From an uncultured Bacteroidia bacterium (GTDB lineage Bacteria; Bacteroidota; Bacteroidia; Bacteroidales; Prolixibacteraceae), in contig CAIXCY010000011.1 in NCBI GenBank assembly GCA_903918045.1, positions 1-35,505 on the forward strand: 35,505 nucleotides of DNA, given 5' to 3'. The position numbers and the translations under genes were made by a program. The notes beneath the pieces were generated by a model. That model worked only from the letters and a program-made list of their open reading frames with translations, ran no database searches and was not told the origin of the DNA. Of this stretch, positions 1 to 7,792 are shown in pieces. Every line of letters begins with the position of its first letter. Position 1 is the first letter of the stretch.

Positions 1-709
1 TCAGGTATTGTGAGAAGTTAGTGTCCTGATACTCATCGACGAGGATATATCGAAACATTTGCTGATATTTTGCAAGTATCTCAGGATGATTCTTAAACAG
101 GATATTGGTCATCAGCAATAAATCATCGAAATCCATTGCTCCGGCGTTTTTACACCGTTTTACATATTCGAGATAGATCTCAGCCGTTTTTGGTATTCGC
201 GCAGCCTGATCTGCTTCGCGTTGCAATGCATTTTGATGGTAAGCTACAGCTGTAATCAGGTTATTTTTGGCGGCTGAAATCCTTCCAAGAATAACACCTG
301 TTTTATAGGTGTTGTCTTCGAGATTCATGCTTTTTATAATGGCCTTTAGAAGGCTTTTGGAGTCCTGAGTGTCGTATATCGTAAATGTATTTGGATAACC
401 GATTATTGCCGATTCAACACGTAATATCCTTGAAAAAACCGAATGAAATGTCCCCATCCACAAGTATCTTGAGATTGAGTTCCCCACTTCACCTTCGATA
501 CGCGCCTTCATCTCCCGCGCTGCTTTGTTTGTAAAGGTTAAAGCAAGAATTGAAGATGGTGAAACACCATTGCGCAAAAGGTGAGCGATCCGATAGGTTA
601 GAACCCGGGTTTTCCCCGATCCTGCACCAGCAATCACAAGGGAAGCGCCCTCTGTATTGATTACTGCCTCACGCTGAGCACTGTTTAAACTTTCAAGATA
701 ATCTGACAA
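1..709 (-). CDS. uvrD: ATP-dependent DNA helicase UvrD/PcrA family, N-terminal part (runs off the left edge)
   Basis: This is the first 236 codons of a superfamily 1A 3'-5' DNA helicase, the motor used in nucleotide excision repair, mismatch repair and removal of recombination proteins. The translation shows the N-terminal LNSAQREAV Q-motif, Walker A AGAGSGKTRVLTYR, motif Ia LTFTNKAAREMKAR, the GTFHSVFSRILR segment, and near the window edge FDDLLL followed by Walker B/DEYQDT (VDEYQDTN). That order is typical of UvrD/PcrA. No ATG lies in frame between the upstream stop and the first conserved block. TTG at 709-707, giving SDYLESLN, is the best start, and ATT three bases upstream is an alternative. 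Domains 2A and 2B lie outside the window. UvrD and PcrA cannot be separated from this part. The family call is very secure. Confidence 0.93.
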   Translation of the reverse strand, partial: MSDYLESLNSAQREAVINTEGASLVIAGAGSGKTRVLTYRIAHLLRNGVSPSSILALTFTNKAAREMKARIEGEVGNSISRYLWMGTFHSVFSRILRVESAIIGYPNTFTIYDTQDSKSLLKAIIKSMNLEDNTYKTGVILGRISAAKNNLITAVAYHQNALQREADQAARIPKTAEIYLEYVKRCKNAGAMDFDDLLLMTNILFKNHPEILAKYQQMFRYILVDEYQDTNFSQYL

Positions 710-1090
710 AATATTGATTTTTAATTACTTGATAATTAAGGACGGTGACTTTATCCACCGATTCTGCAAATTTAAACAAATATTCGTATTTCATTTTGTT
801 GGCCTCACTGGGATTATCACCTGTAGGTGTATCTTTAGTTACCCAGGGTAGTCAGTTGCTCGAAAAGTGTTACAACGATTTACAACCTTGTGGCGTTTCG
901 TGATCACCCTTCACCCTGTTGTGCCTTACAAAAATTATCACCATCTGATCCGGAATATTTTTGTATTATTGTACAGCAATAATTGCACGAGGGATTAAAT
1001 GAAACGCGTTATGAGTTGTATTTTCTCGCATACAAAGACGAATACCGATGTAGCTTTCCATCTGGCAATTAAAAATCAAATTATAAACAG
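710..1090. other. intergenic region between divergent uvrD and the T9SS cargo gene
   Basis: About 380 bases without a long reading frame. It carries the putative uvrD promoter on the minus strand and a 31-codon reading frame on the plus strand that overlaps the next gene start (listed separately). I see no convincing RNA gene, repeat or strong hairpin in the remainder. Confidence 0.5.
767..774 (-). promoter_or_regulatory. possible -7 promoter element of the helicase gene
   Basis: Read on the minus strand this is TAAATTTG, a full match to the Bacteroidota -7 consensus TAnnTTTG. It would place transcription start about 50 bases before the TTG start. No TTG -33 element is seen at the usual 17-20 base spacing, so this is a weak call. 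Confidence 0.33.
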
Positions 1091-1094
1091 ATGA
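999..1094 (+). CDS. possible 31-residue leader ORF overlapping the next start codon
   Basis: An ATG at 999 opens a frame of 31 codons (MKRVMSCIFSH... ending ...NQIINR). Its TGA overlaps the ATG of the downstream gene as ATGA. AGGG at 990-993 gives it a weak ribosome-binding site. The ATGA overlap would allow translational coupling to the secreted protein gene, which has no visible Shine-Dalgarno of its own. The peptide has no recognisable domain, and a frame this short can occur by chance, so confidence is low. Confidence 0.2.
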   Translation: MKRVMSCIFSHTKTNTDVAFHLAIKNQIINR

Positions 1095-2395
1095 AATATA
1101 ATAGTGGTGTCATCGGAAGCGTAATTTTGTTTGTAATTCTTCTATCATCAATACAATTTGTTGACGGACAATCGCTCACCTCAACCACATCCTCATTTTC
1201 GGAACAAACGTCTTACCCTGTTTTTGCCGGGAAAGATTTCATTTATTACTTTTGTGGTTCTTCAGGACATCAGAGTGGTTCACTGTATGCAGCCTCATCA
1301 GGACAGCCAGTTACCTTTACGTGGGAGAAATTTACGCCGGTATCTGGCGCTTTCAGCTATTATTCCAATGAAACAGGTACAACCTCAAGGTTATCAGGAC
1401 TTGGCGATGGATGTTACCGGGTAAGTTTCAGGGATAATGGAGTAGATTATCAGTTTCGGGCCTGGATTATGAATGGCTGGATTACACCAGTAGCCACAAT
1501 AACCGATTCAAATTGTCAGTCTTTTACCCTTCATGGGATTGTCACAGGCGCCGACTATTCCTATTCAGATTTAGCTACCAATCAGCCTGTAAGTGTTAAC
1601 CCCGGATATAAATACATTTGGGAAAGTAACACTATTTTAATGGCAACCATCCAAAATCCGGTTATTAACAGACCACCTTCAATTAATACGATTTATCAGC
1701 TTCAGGTCACCGACCGTGCGGGTTGTACTGAGAGCACTCAGGTAAGCTATGAGTCGATTGTCCCTAAAGCACAATTTTCGTGGAAAACGGATCAACCTTC
1801 TGAGGCGCAATTTACGAACTATCAGGCACCTTTGCCGGTTCAATTTGTAAATGAATCGGTAAATGGGGATGTTGATAAATATGAATGGATGCTCTTTAAG
1901 GAGAAGTCTGCCCTTGAAAAAGAGGGGGCCACTGGGGTAATAAAGGATTCGATAATGGAAACTATTTATCTGGAGAACCCCGCCTATACTTACAATTATA
2001 CCGGTAGCTACATGGTAAAGCTTGTTGCAGCGAAACAAAGTACCGGATTTACCTGTCGCGATACATTTTATCTTAAAAATTATATCGTTATTGATACCTC
2101 CCTGGTCAAAGTTGCTCCCGCATTTACGCCAAATGGGGATGGGATCAACGATATGCTGATAATTCGTACAAGATCACTTCAGTCATTGGATTTTCAGGTT
2201 TTTAACAGGTGGGGGCGCATTGTTCATCGCTTCAGGAAGAGTGGTTATACTCCCGGCGATTCAGAGCTGGCGGCCTGGGACGGAAAAATAAATGGCAAGC
2301 TGGCTTCTCCGGGCGTTTATTTTTATGTGGTTGATGCCCAGGGACGTGATGGAAAAAGAAGGCGAAAAAAAGGGTATGTCGAATTGATTTGGTGA
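1091..2395 (+). CDS. secreted PKD-type protein with type IX secretion type B (gliding-motility-like) C-terminal sorting domain
   Basis: The 434-residue protein begins with a Sec signal peptide (about residues 1-26, hydrophobic VILFVILLSSIQFV, likely cleaved after DG-Q). The middle has Ig/PKD-like beta-sandwich features: YKYIWESN, YQLQVTDRAGCTES, and later YTYNYTGSYMVKLVAA. The last ~90 residues are a CHU_C/type B sorting domain: AFTPNGDGINDMLIIR, FQVFNRWGRIVHRF, AWDGKINGKLASPGVYFYVV, and a basic KRRRKKG end. Type B domains direct export by the type IX system, often with attachment to the surface or release. No enzymatic domain is visible, so a structural or adhesive role is possible but unproven. 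The ATG at 1091 is chosen because the signal peptide follows directly. The DUF493 gene starts two bases after its stop. Confidence 0.85.
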   Translation: MKYNSGVIGSVILFVILLSSIQFVDGQSLTSTTSSFSEQTSYPVFAGKDFIYYFCGSSGHQSGSLYAASSGQPVTFTWEKFTPVSGAFSYYSNETGTTSRLSGLGDGCYRVSFRDNGVDYQFRAWIMNGWITPVATITDSNCQSFTLHGIVTGADYSYSDLATNQPVSVNPGYKYIWESNTILMATIQNPVINRPPSINTIYQLQVTDRAGCTESTQVSYESIVPKAQFSWKTDQPSEAQFTNYQAPLPVQFVNESVNGDVDKYEWMLFKEKSALEKEGATGVIKDSIMETIYLENPAYTYNYTGSYMVKLVAAKQSTGFTCRDTFYLKNYIVIDTSLVKVAPAFTPNGDGINDMLIIRTRSLQSLDFQVFNRWGRIVHRFRKSGYTPGDSELAAWDGKINGKLASPGVYFYVVDAQGRDGKRRRKKGYVELIW

Positions 2396-2397
2396 TT

Positions 2398-2667
2398 ATG
2401 AAAGAGAATATTGATAAATTTCGCGAATTACTCGCAGACAATAAGGAATGGCCAATGCTCTACTATTTTAAGTTCATTGTTCAAAATAACCAGGAAAAAT
2501 TGAATCAGGTAAAGGGGCTTTTTGAAGATCCGTCTACCATTACTTACAATACATCACGGGATATTAAGTTTATCGGATTGTCTTGCAAACAGTGGATGCC
2601 TGATCCTGAATCAATCATTACTATTTACGAGAAGGCAAGAGGCGTTGATGGATTGATAGCTCTCTAG
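2398..2667 (+). CDS. DUF493 family protein
   Basis: An 89-residue soluble protein resembling the Bacteroidota form of DUF493 (YbeD/UPF0250-like, a small ACT-like alpha/beta fold). Recognisable blocks are the N-terminal KFRELLADNKEWPMLYYFKF, the central IKFIGLSCKQWMPDPESII and the end KARGVDGLIAL. Function is not established; E. coli YbeD sits near lipoate genes but no such genes are here. The start is ATG at 2398, three bases after the upstream stop. The frame can be extended to a TTG at 2389 inside the preceding gene, which is less likely. Close spacing suggests co-transcription with the upstream secreted-protein gene, though no functional link is obvious. Confidence 0.75.
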   Translation: MKENIDKFRELLADNKEWPMLYYFKFIVQNNQEKLNQVKGLFEDPSTITYNTSRDIKFIGLSCKQWMPDPESIITIYEKARGVDGLIAL

Positions 2668-2741
2668 CAATCTGAAAAAGAAGGATTGATCAAACAAGAC
2701 AAGAATTTCCAGCCTGATCTTTAAGAATTTAAATTATTTAA

Positions 2742-2951
2742 ATGAAAAATTTTCTGACCAGATATCGTTTTAGAATCGTATTTTCCGGTGTAGGGGCTCT
2801 TGGTGGATTTCTTTACTGGAGGTTTGTTGGATGCGCATCAGGGTCTTGTCCGATTACATCTCACTGGTACACAATGGGAGGTTATGGTATTCTCATGGGA
2901 TACCTTATCGGTAGTATGTTTAAAATACGTGATAACGAAGCGGGTTTATAA
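2742..2951 (+). CDS. small DUF6132-like membrane protein
   Basis: A 69-residue protein with two predicted membrane segments, about residues 11-28 (FSGVGALGGFLYWRFVG) and 45-62 (MGGYGILMGYLIGSMF). Between them is the short Cys motif GCASGSCPITS. The pattern of two helices separated by GC-x-SG-x-CPITS is what I know as DUF6132, a small inner-membrane family of Bacteroidota. The two cysteines could be redox-active or bind sulfur or metal, but no function is established. The ATG at 2742 fits the family N-terminus. It stands 74 bases after the DUF493 gene. A T-run near 3107-3115 may help end transcription between this gene and the convergent tilS. Confidence 0.7.
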   Translation: MKNFLTRYRFRIVFSGVGALGGFLYWRFVGCASGSCPITSHWYTMGGYGILMGYLIGSMFKIRDNEAGL

Positions 2952-3120
2952 TCAGGTGATTAAGTCTTATGAAATTAACTCCTGGCAGCTGGCATCCAGT
3001 CGCCGGCCTTTGATATCCATAGTCATTCAGTTAAAGGAAATGGTTATTATCACAATATCAATTTCGCATTTATAATACCATTTGCAAGTGACTGAAAGCA
3101 AACATTTTTTTTTTGGGATT

Positions 3121-4446
3121 TTAAATTATCATCTCAATTTTTAGCACTTCCTGCGTCTGAGCTGTAATTTTATAGCGGTCGTCCAGGCGATGACCAATTA
3201 TCCAGACAACCTGCTCGCCATTGGCAACGATCCATATGTTTTCTTTCTCCGGAAGGCTTAGTTTTGAATCGATGAAATAATCACTTACCTTTTTGAAACC
3301 TGTCATACCTAGCGGTTTGAAATAATCCCCTTGTTGCCACTTTCTGATTAGCAAGGGGAATTGCACCTTGTCCCGGTCAATGCAGGCCACGAATCTTTTA
3401 TCAGGTATTTTAAACCCATTTCCCTTTTTTACCTTTCCAATCCGAAGATGTACAGGGGAATAGATTTCTTCAGCTTCCTCATCAAGATAAAAATGTTGAT
3501 TATTGTGTGGTTGGAGTGGCGTTAGAATCAACGAGTCCCTGTGGTGCACCACCCTGTGAGTCTGGGATATAAACTGTTTTCCGGAAATTCCATCAAGTGA
3601 GGATTCGATCTCGCTGACCACTGTCGTGTTAAACCCAAAGGGCTTCAGAAATTCGAAAAGGTATGTTGACAGCGGATCGAGTAATTTCAACTCTGCAATG
3701 GAGATATGGTAGTCATCACCTTTCCTGAGCGAAACGCGTTCCCAGGATTGGGAGATCGCAAGATCACAGATTTTCGATATATCTTCCAGATAGCTCATTG
3801 TACGGATAAGCCCTTCGCGGAAGGAGGGATTCAGAGTCTCCATCAACGGTAACAGCGTATGCCTTATTTTATTGCGCTGATAATCAAGATTTAGATTGGA
3901 AGCATCTTCTCTGAATTCGAGATGGCGTTGATGTCTGTAGTGCTCAATCTCATTTCGTGAGGCAAAAAGCAGTGGGCGAACAATTTTCCCATTCATTGGG
4001 CGCATACCGGTTAATCCGGTCAGGCCGGTGCCTCTGGCCAGATTCAGGAAGAACGTTTCAAGCTGATCATCGCGATGGTGTGCCACTGAAATCCAACTAA
4101 GGTGATGTGTTATCCGGATTGTTTCAAACCATTGGTATCGCAGGTCACGGGCCGCCATCTCAACAGATATTTTGTTCTCTCTGGCATAATCTTCCGTAGC
4201 AAAGGCAGTTTTATAAATCGGAACATCGTATTTCAGCGCTAGGGTATCCACTAACGCTTCATCTCCTTCCGATTCAATTCCTCTCAACCGAAAATTACAG
4301 TGGGCAATTGCCATTGAAAACCCGGCTTTATCGAGCAAATCAAGCAATACGATCGAGTCAATCCCTCCGCTTACCCCAACCAGGATTGTATCGTTATGAT
4401 TAAATAGGTGGTTCTCTTGAATATAGTGGATAAATCGTTGAATCAT
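3121..4446 (-). CDS. tilS: tRNA(Ile)-lysidine synthetase TilS
   Basis: TilS uses ATP and lysine to convert C34 of the CAU-anticodon tRNA-Ile to lysidine, which lets it read AUA codons; it is an essential cytoplasmic enzyme. The 441-residue protein has the N-type ATP pyrophosphatase P-loop VGVSGGIDS (SGGIDS at residues 26-31), AHCNFRLRG near 49-56, and the AHHRDDQLETFFLNLARGTGLTGLTGM block that marks TilS. The C-terminal substrate-binding domain (about 365-440) shows the expected KWQQGDYFKPLGM and SDYFIDSKLSLPEKENIW. Length and domain order are normal for Bacteroidota. Translation starts at ATG 4446, 53 bases downstream of the Fe-S protein gene on the same strand, so the two may be co-transcribed. 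Confidence 0.96.
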   Translation of the reverse strand: MIQRFIHYIQENHLFNHNDTILVGVSGGIDSIVLLDLLDKAGFSMAIAHCNFRLRGIESEGDEALVDTLALKYDVPIYKTAFATEDYARENKISVEMAARDLRYQWFETIRITHHLSWISVAHHRDDQLETFFLNLARGTGLTGLTGMRPMNGKIVRPLLFASRNEIEHYRHQRHLEFREDASNLNLDYQRNKIRHTLLPLMETLNPSFREGLIRTMSYLEDISKICDLAISQSWERVSLRKGDDYHISIAELKLLDPLSTYLFEFLKPFGFNTTVVSEIESSLDGISGKQFISQTHRVVHHRDSLILTPLQPHNNQHFYLDEEAEEIYSPVHLRIGKVKKGNGFKIPDKRFVACIDRDKVQFPLLIRKWQQGDYFKPLGMTGFKKVSDYFIDSKLSLPEKENIWIVANGEQVVWIIGHRLDDRYKITAQTQEVLKIEMII

Positions 4447-4499
4447 TGCCCGTTAATTTAGGCTAAAGATATTAAAAGGTTTCGTAAAAATCAAAATTC

Positions 4500-5780
4500 T
4501 TAGATTTTCAACCTGCTGACAAGTTGCTCAAAATAACGTGATTTAATCTGATCACTTGCCATCACCTGTTTAATTGGAGGTAGTTTAAGCAGAACTCCCA
4601 GCACGGCAGCCAGTGCCCGATGGCTGAATAGTACCCTGTTGTCAAATATCAGGTTCTGTAATTTGCCTCGTTCTGTGGCCATAACGACAGCTTTGTGTAC
4701 ACCATTTAATGGGGTCAGTACCCTTTGGAGGCGGGATTTCAGCATAATGCTTTTAGCAGAACAAGTTCTTGCGCAAATTCCACAACCAAGACAACGGTCT
4801 TCATTTAATACAGCCTTTCTTCGATTGGGCAGATGCGGATTATTCGCAGAAACAAGAGTCATTGCCTCTACAGGGCAAATATTAACACATTTGCCGCAGC
4901 CATTGCATTGAGAATCATTTATTGCGGGGATAAAATTTGTTGTATGAACAGGATTTAAAATAGCAAACCGCCGTGCAGCAATCATCGCTTCGCAGCAGCA
5001 ACCACAGCAGTTACAGATGAAATTAACCTCTTTACGTACATTCTCTCCAAATTGCACCAGATTCTGATCGTAAGCCTGTTGCAGTAAATCGAGACATTCA
5101 GTTTGATCAATCTTGCGGGCATGACCATATTTTGTCAGTGAGGCAGCGGTAGTGTTAAACGTCATGCAGATCTCCGTTGCGGCATTGCAGCTCTTTTCAA
5201 CATGCGACATTTTATGTCGGCAGTAACAAATACCCACTCCAATGTGATGAGCTGTTTTAATTACTTCTGTGGCTCGTTCATAATCGAGAACAGATAATGC
5301 ATTTTCATCCGACAGGAGGGGCTCATTAACAAAAACTCTGCCAAGCTGGGTCGATCCCCGGGTAAAAAGTTCCCGGATAAAATCCTCCTCTACATTCATA
5401 TATTGGTAGAACAGTTCGCCAAGTAGTTTCTGATCGATATCAGATCTTATTCGCATCATCGAAAACTCGAAAAAACCGGCCATGGGTGGAGGGAGTGTAT
5501 AGTGTTGTTCTCCGTTCTGCTCGATATCTACAAGTAAAGCGCGTCCGGCCAGGGTTTCCAGGATGTTTCGCGTTTCGGTAAGATTAATTTTCCAGATCCG
5601 GCTCGCCTTTTTTGCGGTAAACGGTTTTATGGGGAGTAGTGAAACAAGTTGTGCTTCGCGTTCACTGAAAAGGACTTTAAGTATTTTAAAGAGCGTTTCA
5701 GAAGGAGGGGCACCCTGAGGAAAACGGTTTAGCCGGTCAACAAGTTCGGAATAGGATGTTTTAAGGGTTTGGTGAGCCAT
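4500..5780 (-). CDS. Cys-rich iron-sulfur protein: winged-helix-like N-terminus plus two [4Fe-4S] ferredoxin motifs
   Basis: The 426-residue cytosolic protein has three zones. Residues about 25-95 look like a winged helix-turn-helix (FTAKKASRIWKINLTETRNILETLAG). The middle holds two unusual Cys clusters, C185-x-C187-RHKMSHVEKS-C198 with C205, and the dense CNCCGCCC at 256-263. The end carries two classical [4Fe-4S] motifs, CNGCGKCVNICP (C292, C295, C298, C302) and CLGCGICARTC (C330, C333, C336, C340). Together they suggest an electron-transfer or redox-sensing protein with at least two [4Fe-4S] clusters and possibly a third metal or cluster site. Similar 4Fe-4S dicluster proteins occur in anaerobic bacteria, but I know of no proven function. 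There is no signal peptide or membrane segment. It lies just upstream of tilS and is divergent from the DUF985 gene. Confidence 0.8.
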   Translation of the reverse strand: MAHQTLKTSYSELVDRLNRFPQGAPPSETLFKILKVLFSEREAQLVSLLPIKPFTAKKASRIWKINLTETRNILETLAGRALLVDIEQNGEQHYTLPPPMAGFFEFSMMRIRSDIDQKLLGELFYQYMNVEEDFIRELFTRGSTQLGRVFVNEPLLSDENALSVLDYERATEVIKTAHHIGVGICYCRHKMSHVEKSCNAATEICMTFNTTAASLTKYGHARKIDQTECLDLLQQAYDQNLVQFGENVRKEVNFICNCCGCCCEAMIAARRFAILNPVHTTNFIPAINDSQCNGCGKCVNICPVEAMTLVSANNPHLPNRRKAVLNEDRCLGCGICARTCSAKSIMLKSRLQRVLTPLNGVHKAVVMATERGKLQNLIFDNRVLFSHRALAAVLGVLLKLPPIKQVMASDQIKSRYFEQLVSRLKI

Positions 5781-5873
5781 AAAACCTGGATTTAGAGCTG
5801 TTTCCTGAGTAAATATACATTAAAAAACTGAAAATAGTATCTCCTGCGAAAAATCAATCCGATTCAATTTCAT

Positions 5874-5881
5874 TAACTTTG
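5874..5881 (+). promoter_or_regulatory. -7 promoter element TAACTTTG of the DUF985 gene
   Basis: TAACTTTG matches TAnnTTTG exactly and lies 24 bases before the ATG at 5906. It shows that an in-frame TTG at 5879, inside this element, is not the translation start. No TTG -33 element is seen at the normal distance. Confidence 0.6.
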
Positions 5882-5905
5882 AAAAATAACCAACAGACTT
5901 ATTTA

Positions 5906-6430
5906 ATGACTCAATCTCCGAAAGCCACATCACCATATGAACAGATAATCAAAGGGCTCGATCTTCAGCCTCACCCTGAAGGGGGATTTTATAACGAAGT
6001 TTACCGTAGTAAAGGTGTGATTCAGGGAGATAGTCTTGGCGCTAAATTTCAGGGAGAAAGGAATTTTTCCACTTCGATATACTTCCTGTTAACCTCTGAG
6101 GTCTTCTCATCATTTCACCGGATAGTTCAGGATGAGATCTGGCATTTTTACGACGGTTCACCCCTGGCGCTTCATATTATCAGCCCGGAGGGTGACTATT
6201 CGCAAAGGATCATCGGTAGAGCGATTGATCAGGGTGAGGTCCCACAGTTTGTTGTCCCGGGGGGATCATGGTTTGGGGCAATGGTAATTCGGGAAACTGA
6301 TTTTTCTCTTTTGGGATGTACGGTGGCACCGGGCTTTGACTTTCGGGATTTTGAACTTGCAACCCGCAGCGACCTGTTATTGAAGTTTCCCCTCCATTCT
6401 GAGATAATCAGAAAATTGACCCGAAGGTAA
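5906..6430 (+). CDS. cupin superfamily protein, DUF985 family
   Basis: A 174-residue double-stranded beta-helix protein. Family features are the opening LDLQPHPEGGFYNEVYRS, the STSIYFLLTSE strand, FHRIVQDEIWHFYDGSPL (core cupin ligand region with H and E), and VVPGGSWFGA...FSLLGCTVAPGFDFRDFELA near the end. DUF985 proteins (yeast YML079w-like) adopt a RmlC-like cupin fold and probably bind a small ligand or metal; the substrate is unknown. ATG 5906 is chosen over TTG 5879 because the TTG sits inside a promoter-like TAACTTTG. It is single, divergent from the Fe-S gene and convergent with pepT. Confidence 0.85.
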   Translation: MTQSPKATSPYEQIIKGLDLQPHPEGGFYNEVYRSKGVIQGDSLGAKFQGERNFSTSIYFLLTSEVFSSFHRIVQDEIWHFYDGSPLALHIISPEGDYSQRIIGRAIDQGEVPQFVVPGGSWFGAMVIRETDFSLLGCTVAPGFDFRDFELATRSDLLLKFPLHSEIIRKLTRR

Positions 6431-6505
6431 ATTCTGCTTGCAGAGCCAGGAATTTGTGGTTTGCAGAAACATGACCTGACCATCTTTCTACAAACCAACA
6501 GGATA

Positions 6506-7744
6506 TTATTTTGTGGTAAGTAATCCCACCTTTTCCACGATTTTAACGATAACTTCACACGCCTTTACCATTGAAGGGGTTGGGATATATTCAAATTTCC
6601 CGTGAAAGTTATGTCCTCCGGCAAAGATATTCGGACAGGGAAGCCCCATATAGGATAACCTTGACCCATCGGTGCCACCACGGATGGGAACAATCTTTGG
6701 CTTTACACCCGATTCCTTCATCGCTTGTTCGGCAAGGTCGACGATGTATTTTACAGGTTCAATCTTCTCCCGCATATTGAAATACTGATCTTTAAGCGCT
6801 AGGTCGGCAGTTCCTTCACCAAATTCACTGTTGATCATTTTCACGATGGTTTTCAGGAGATTCTTACGGTCTTCAAGCCCCTGAGCTGTGAAATCGCGAA
6901 TTATAAACTCAATTTCTGCACGCTCAACAGCACCATTCAACTGCGTAACATGGTAAAAACCCTGATAACCATCGGTGTGCTCAGGTACTTCAAAGGTTGG
7001 AATCATGGCAAACAACTGATTGGCTATCATAATTGCATTCTTCATTTTTCCCTTGGCATACCCTGGATGGACGCTGGAACCCTGAATGACAATTTTCGCT
7101 CCGGCGGCGTTGAAATTTTCATATTCCAGTTCTCCGATTTCTCCTCCATCAATCGTATATGCAAATGTCGCGCCGAATTTACTCACATTGAAATTGTCCG
7201 CCCCTTCGCCAATCTCCTCATCGGGGGTAAAAGCAATTTTCACCTTCCCGTGTTTGATTTCCGGATGATTGACAAGATATTCCATGGCGGTAATAATTTC
7301 GGAGATACCTGCTTTGTCATCAGCTCCAAGGAGGGTGTTGCCGTCTGTTACGATCAGTTGCTGACCGATGTAATTATTAAGTTCCGGAAAAATAGTGGGG
7401 GAGAGGATGATGTTCTTTTCACGGTTTAGAACAATTCCCTTCCCATCGTAGTTTGGAATTATTTGTGGTGAAACATTTTTGCCGGTAAAATCGGGACTTG
7501 TATCCATATGGGAGACAAAGCCGACAACCGGAACCTCCTCCGTAATGTTTGAAGGCAACGTGGCGTATACGTAACTCCACATGTCCACCTCCACCTCTTC
7601 CAGGCCGATTGCAGCTAATTCATGGGAAAGCGCCATCGCAAATTCCCGCTGTTCATCGGTGCTTGGCGTTTTTCCGCTCACCGAATCGGAGCAGGTATTA
7701 TATTTAACATATCTGATGAAGCGTTCTACAACCCTGTTTTCCAT
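6506..7744 (-). CDS. pepT: peptidase T (tripeptide aminopeptidase, M20B)
   Basis: PepT is a cytosolic dizinc aminopeptidase that removes the N-terminal residue of tripeptides. The 412-residue protein has all M20B landmarks: GFVSHMDTSPDF with metal ligand H79 and D81, DGNTLLGADDKAG with bridging D142, the catalytic/metal pair in FTPDEEIGEGA (E176, E177), TIDGGEIGELEYENFNAA with D199, and the late RGGTDGSRLSYMGLPCPN and AGGHNFHGKFEYIP with the final His ligand. Length is the usual ~410 residues. It starts at ATG 7744, 48 bases downstream of proS on the same strand, so the two could share a transcript. Confidence 0.96.
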   Translation of the reverse strand: MENRVVERFIRYVKYNTCSDSVSGKTPSTDEQREFAMALSHELAAIGLEEVEVDMWSYVYATLPSNITEEVPVVGFVSHMDTSPDFTGKNVSPQIIPNYDGKGIVLNREKNIILSPTIFPELNNYIGQQLIVTDGNTLLGADDKAGISEIITAMEYLVNHPEIKHGKVKIAFTPDEEIGEGADNFNVSKFGATFAYTIDGGEIGELEYENFNAAGAKIVIQGSSVHPGYAKGKMKNAIMIANQLFAMIPTFEVPEHTDGYQGFYHVTQLNGAVERAEIEFIIRDFTAQGLEDRKNLLKTIVKMINSEFGEGTADLALKDQYFNMREKIEPVKYIVDLAEQAMKESGVKPKIVPIRGGTDGSRLSYMGLPCPNIFAGGHNFHGKFEYIPTPSMVKACEVIVKIVEKVGLLTTK

Positions 7745-7792
7745 TTTATTTTTAATTATTCACAAATCATCAACCACACTGGAAACCAAACC

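Noticed and set aside
5879-5905. TTG start giving nine extra residues on the DUF985 cupin
   Set aside because: The TTG lies within a TAACTTTG promoter element and the extra residues have no family match. ATG 5906 fits.
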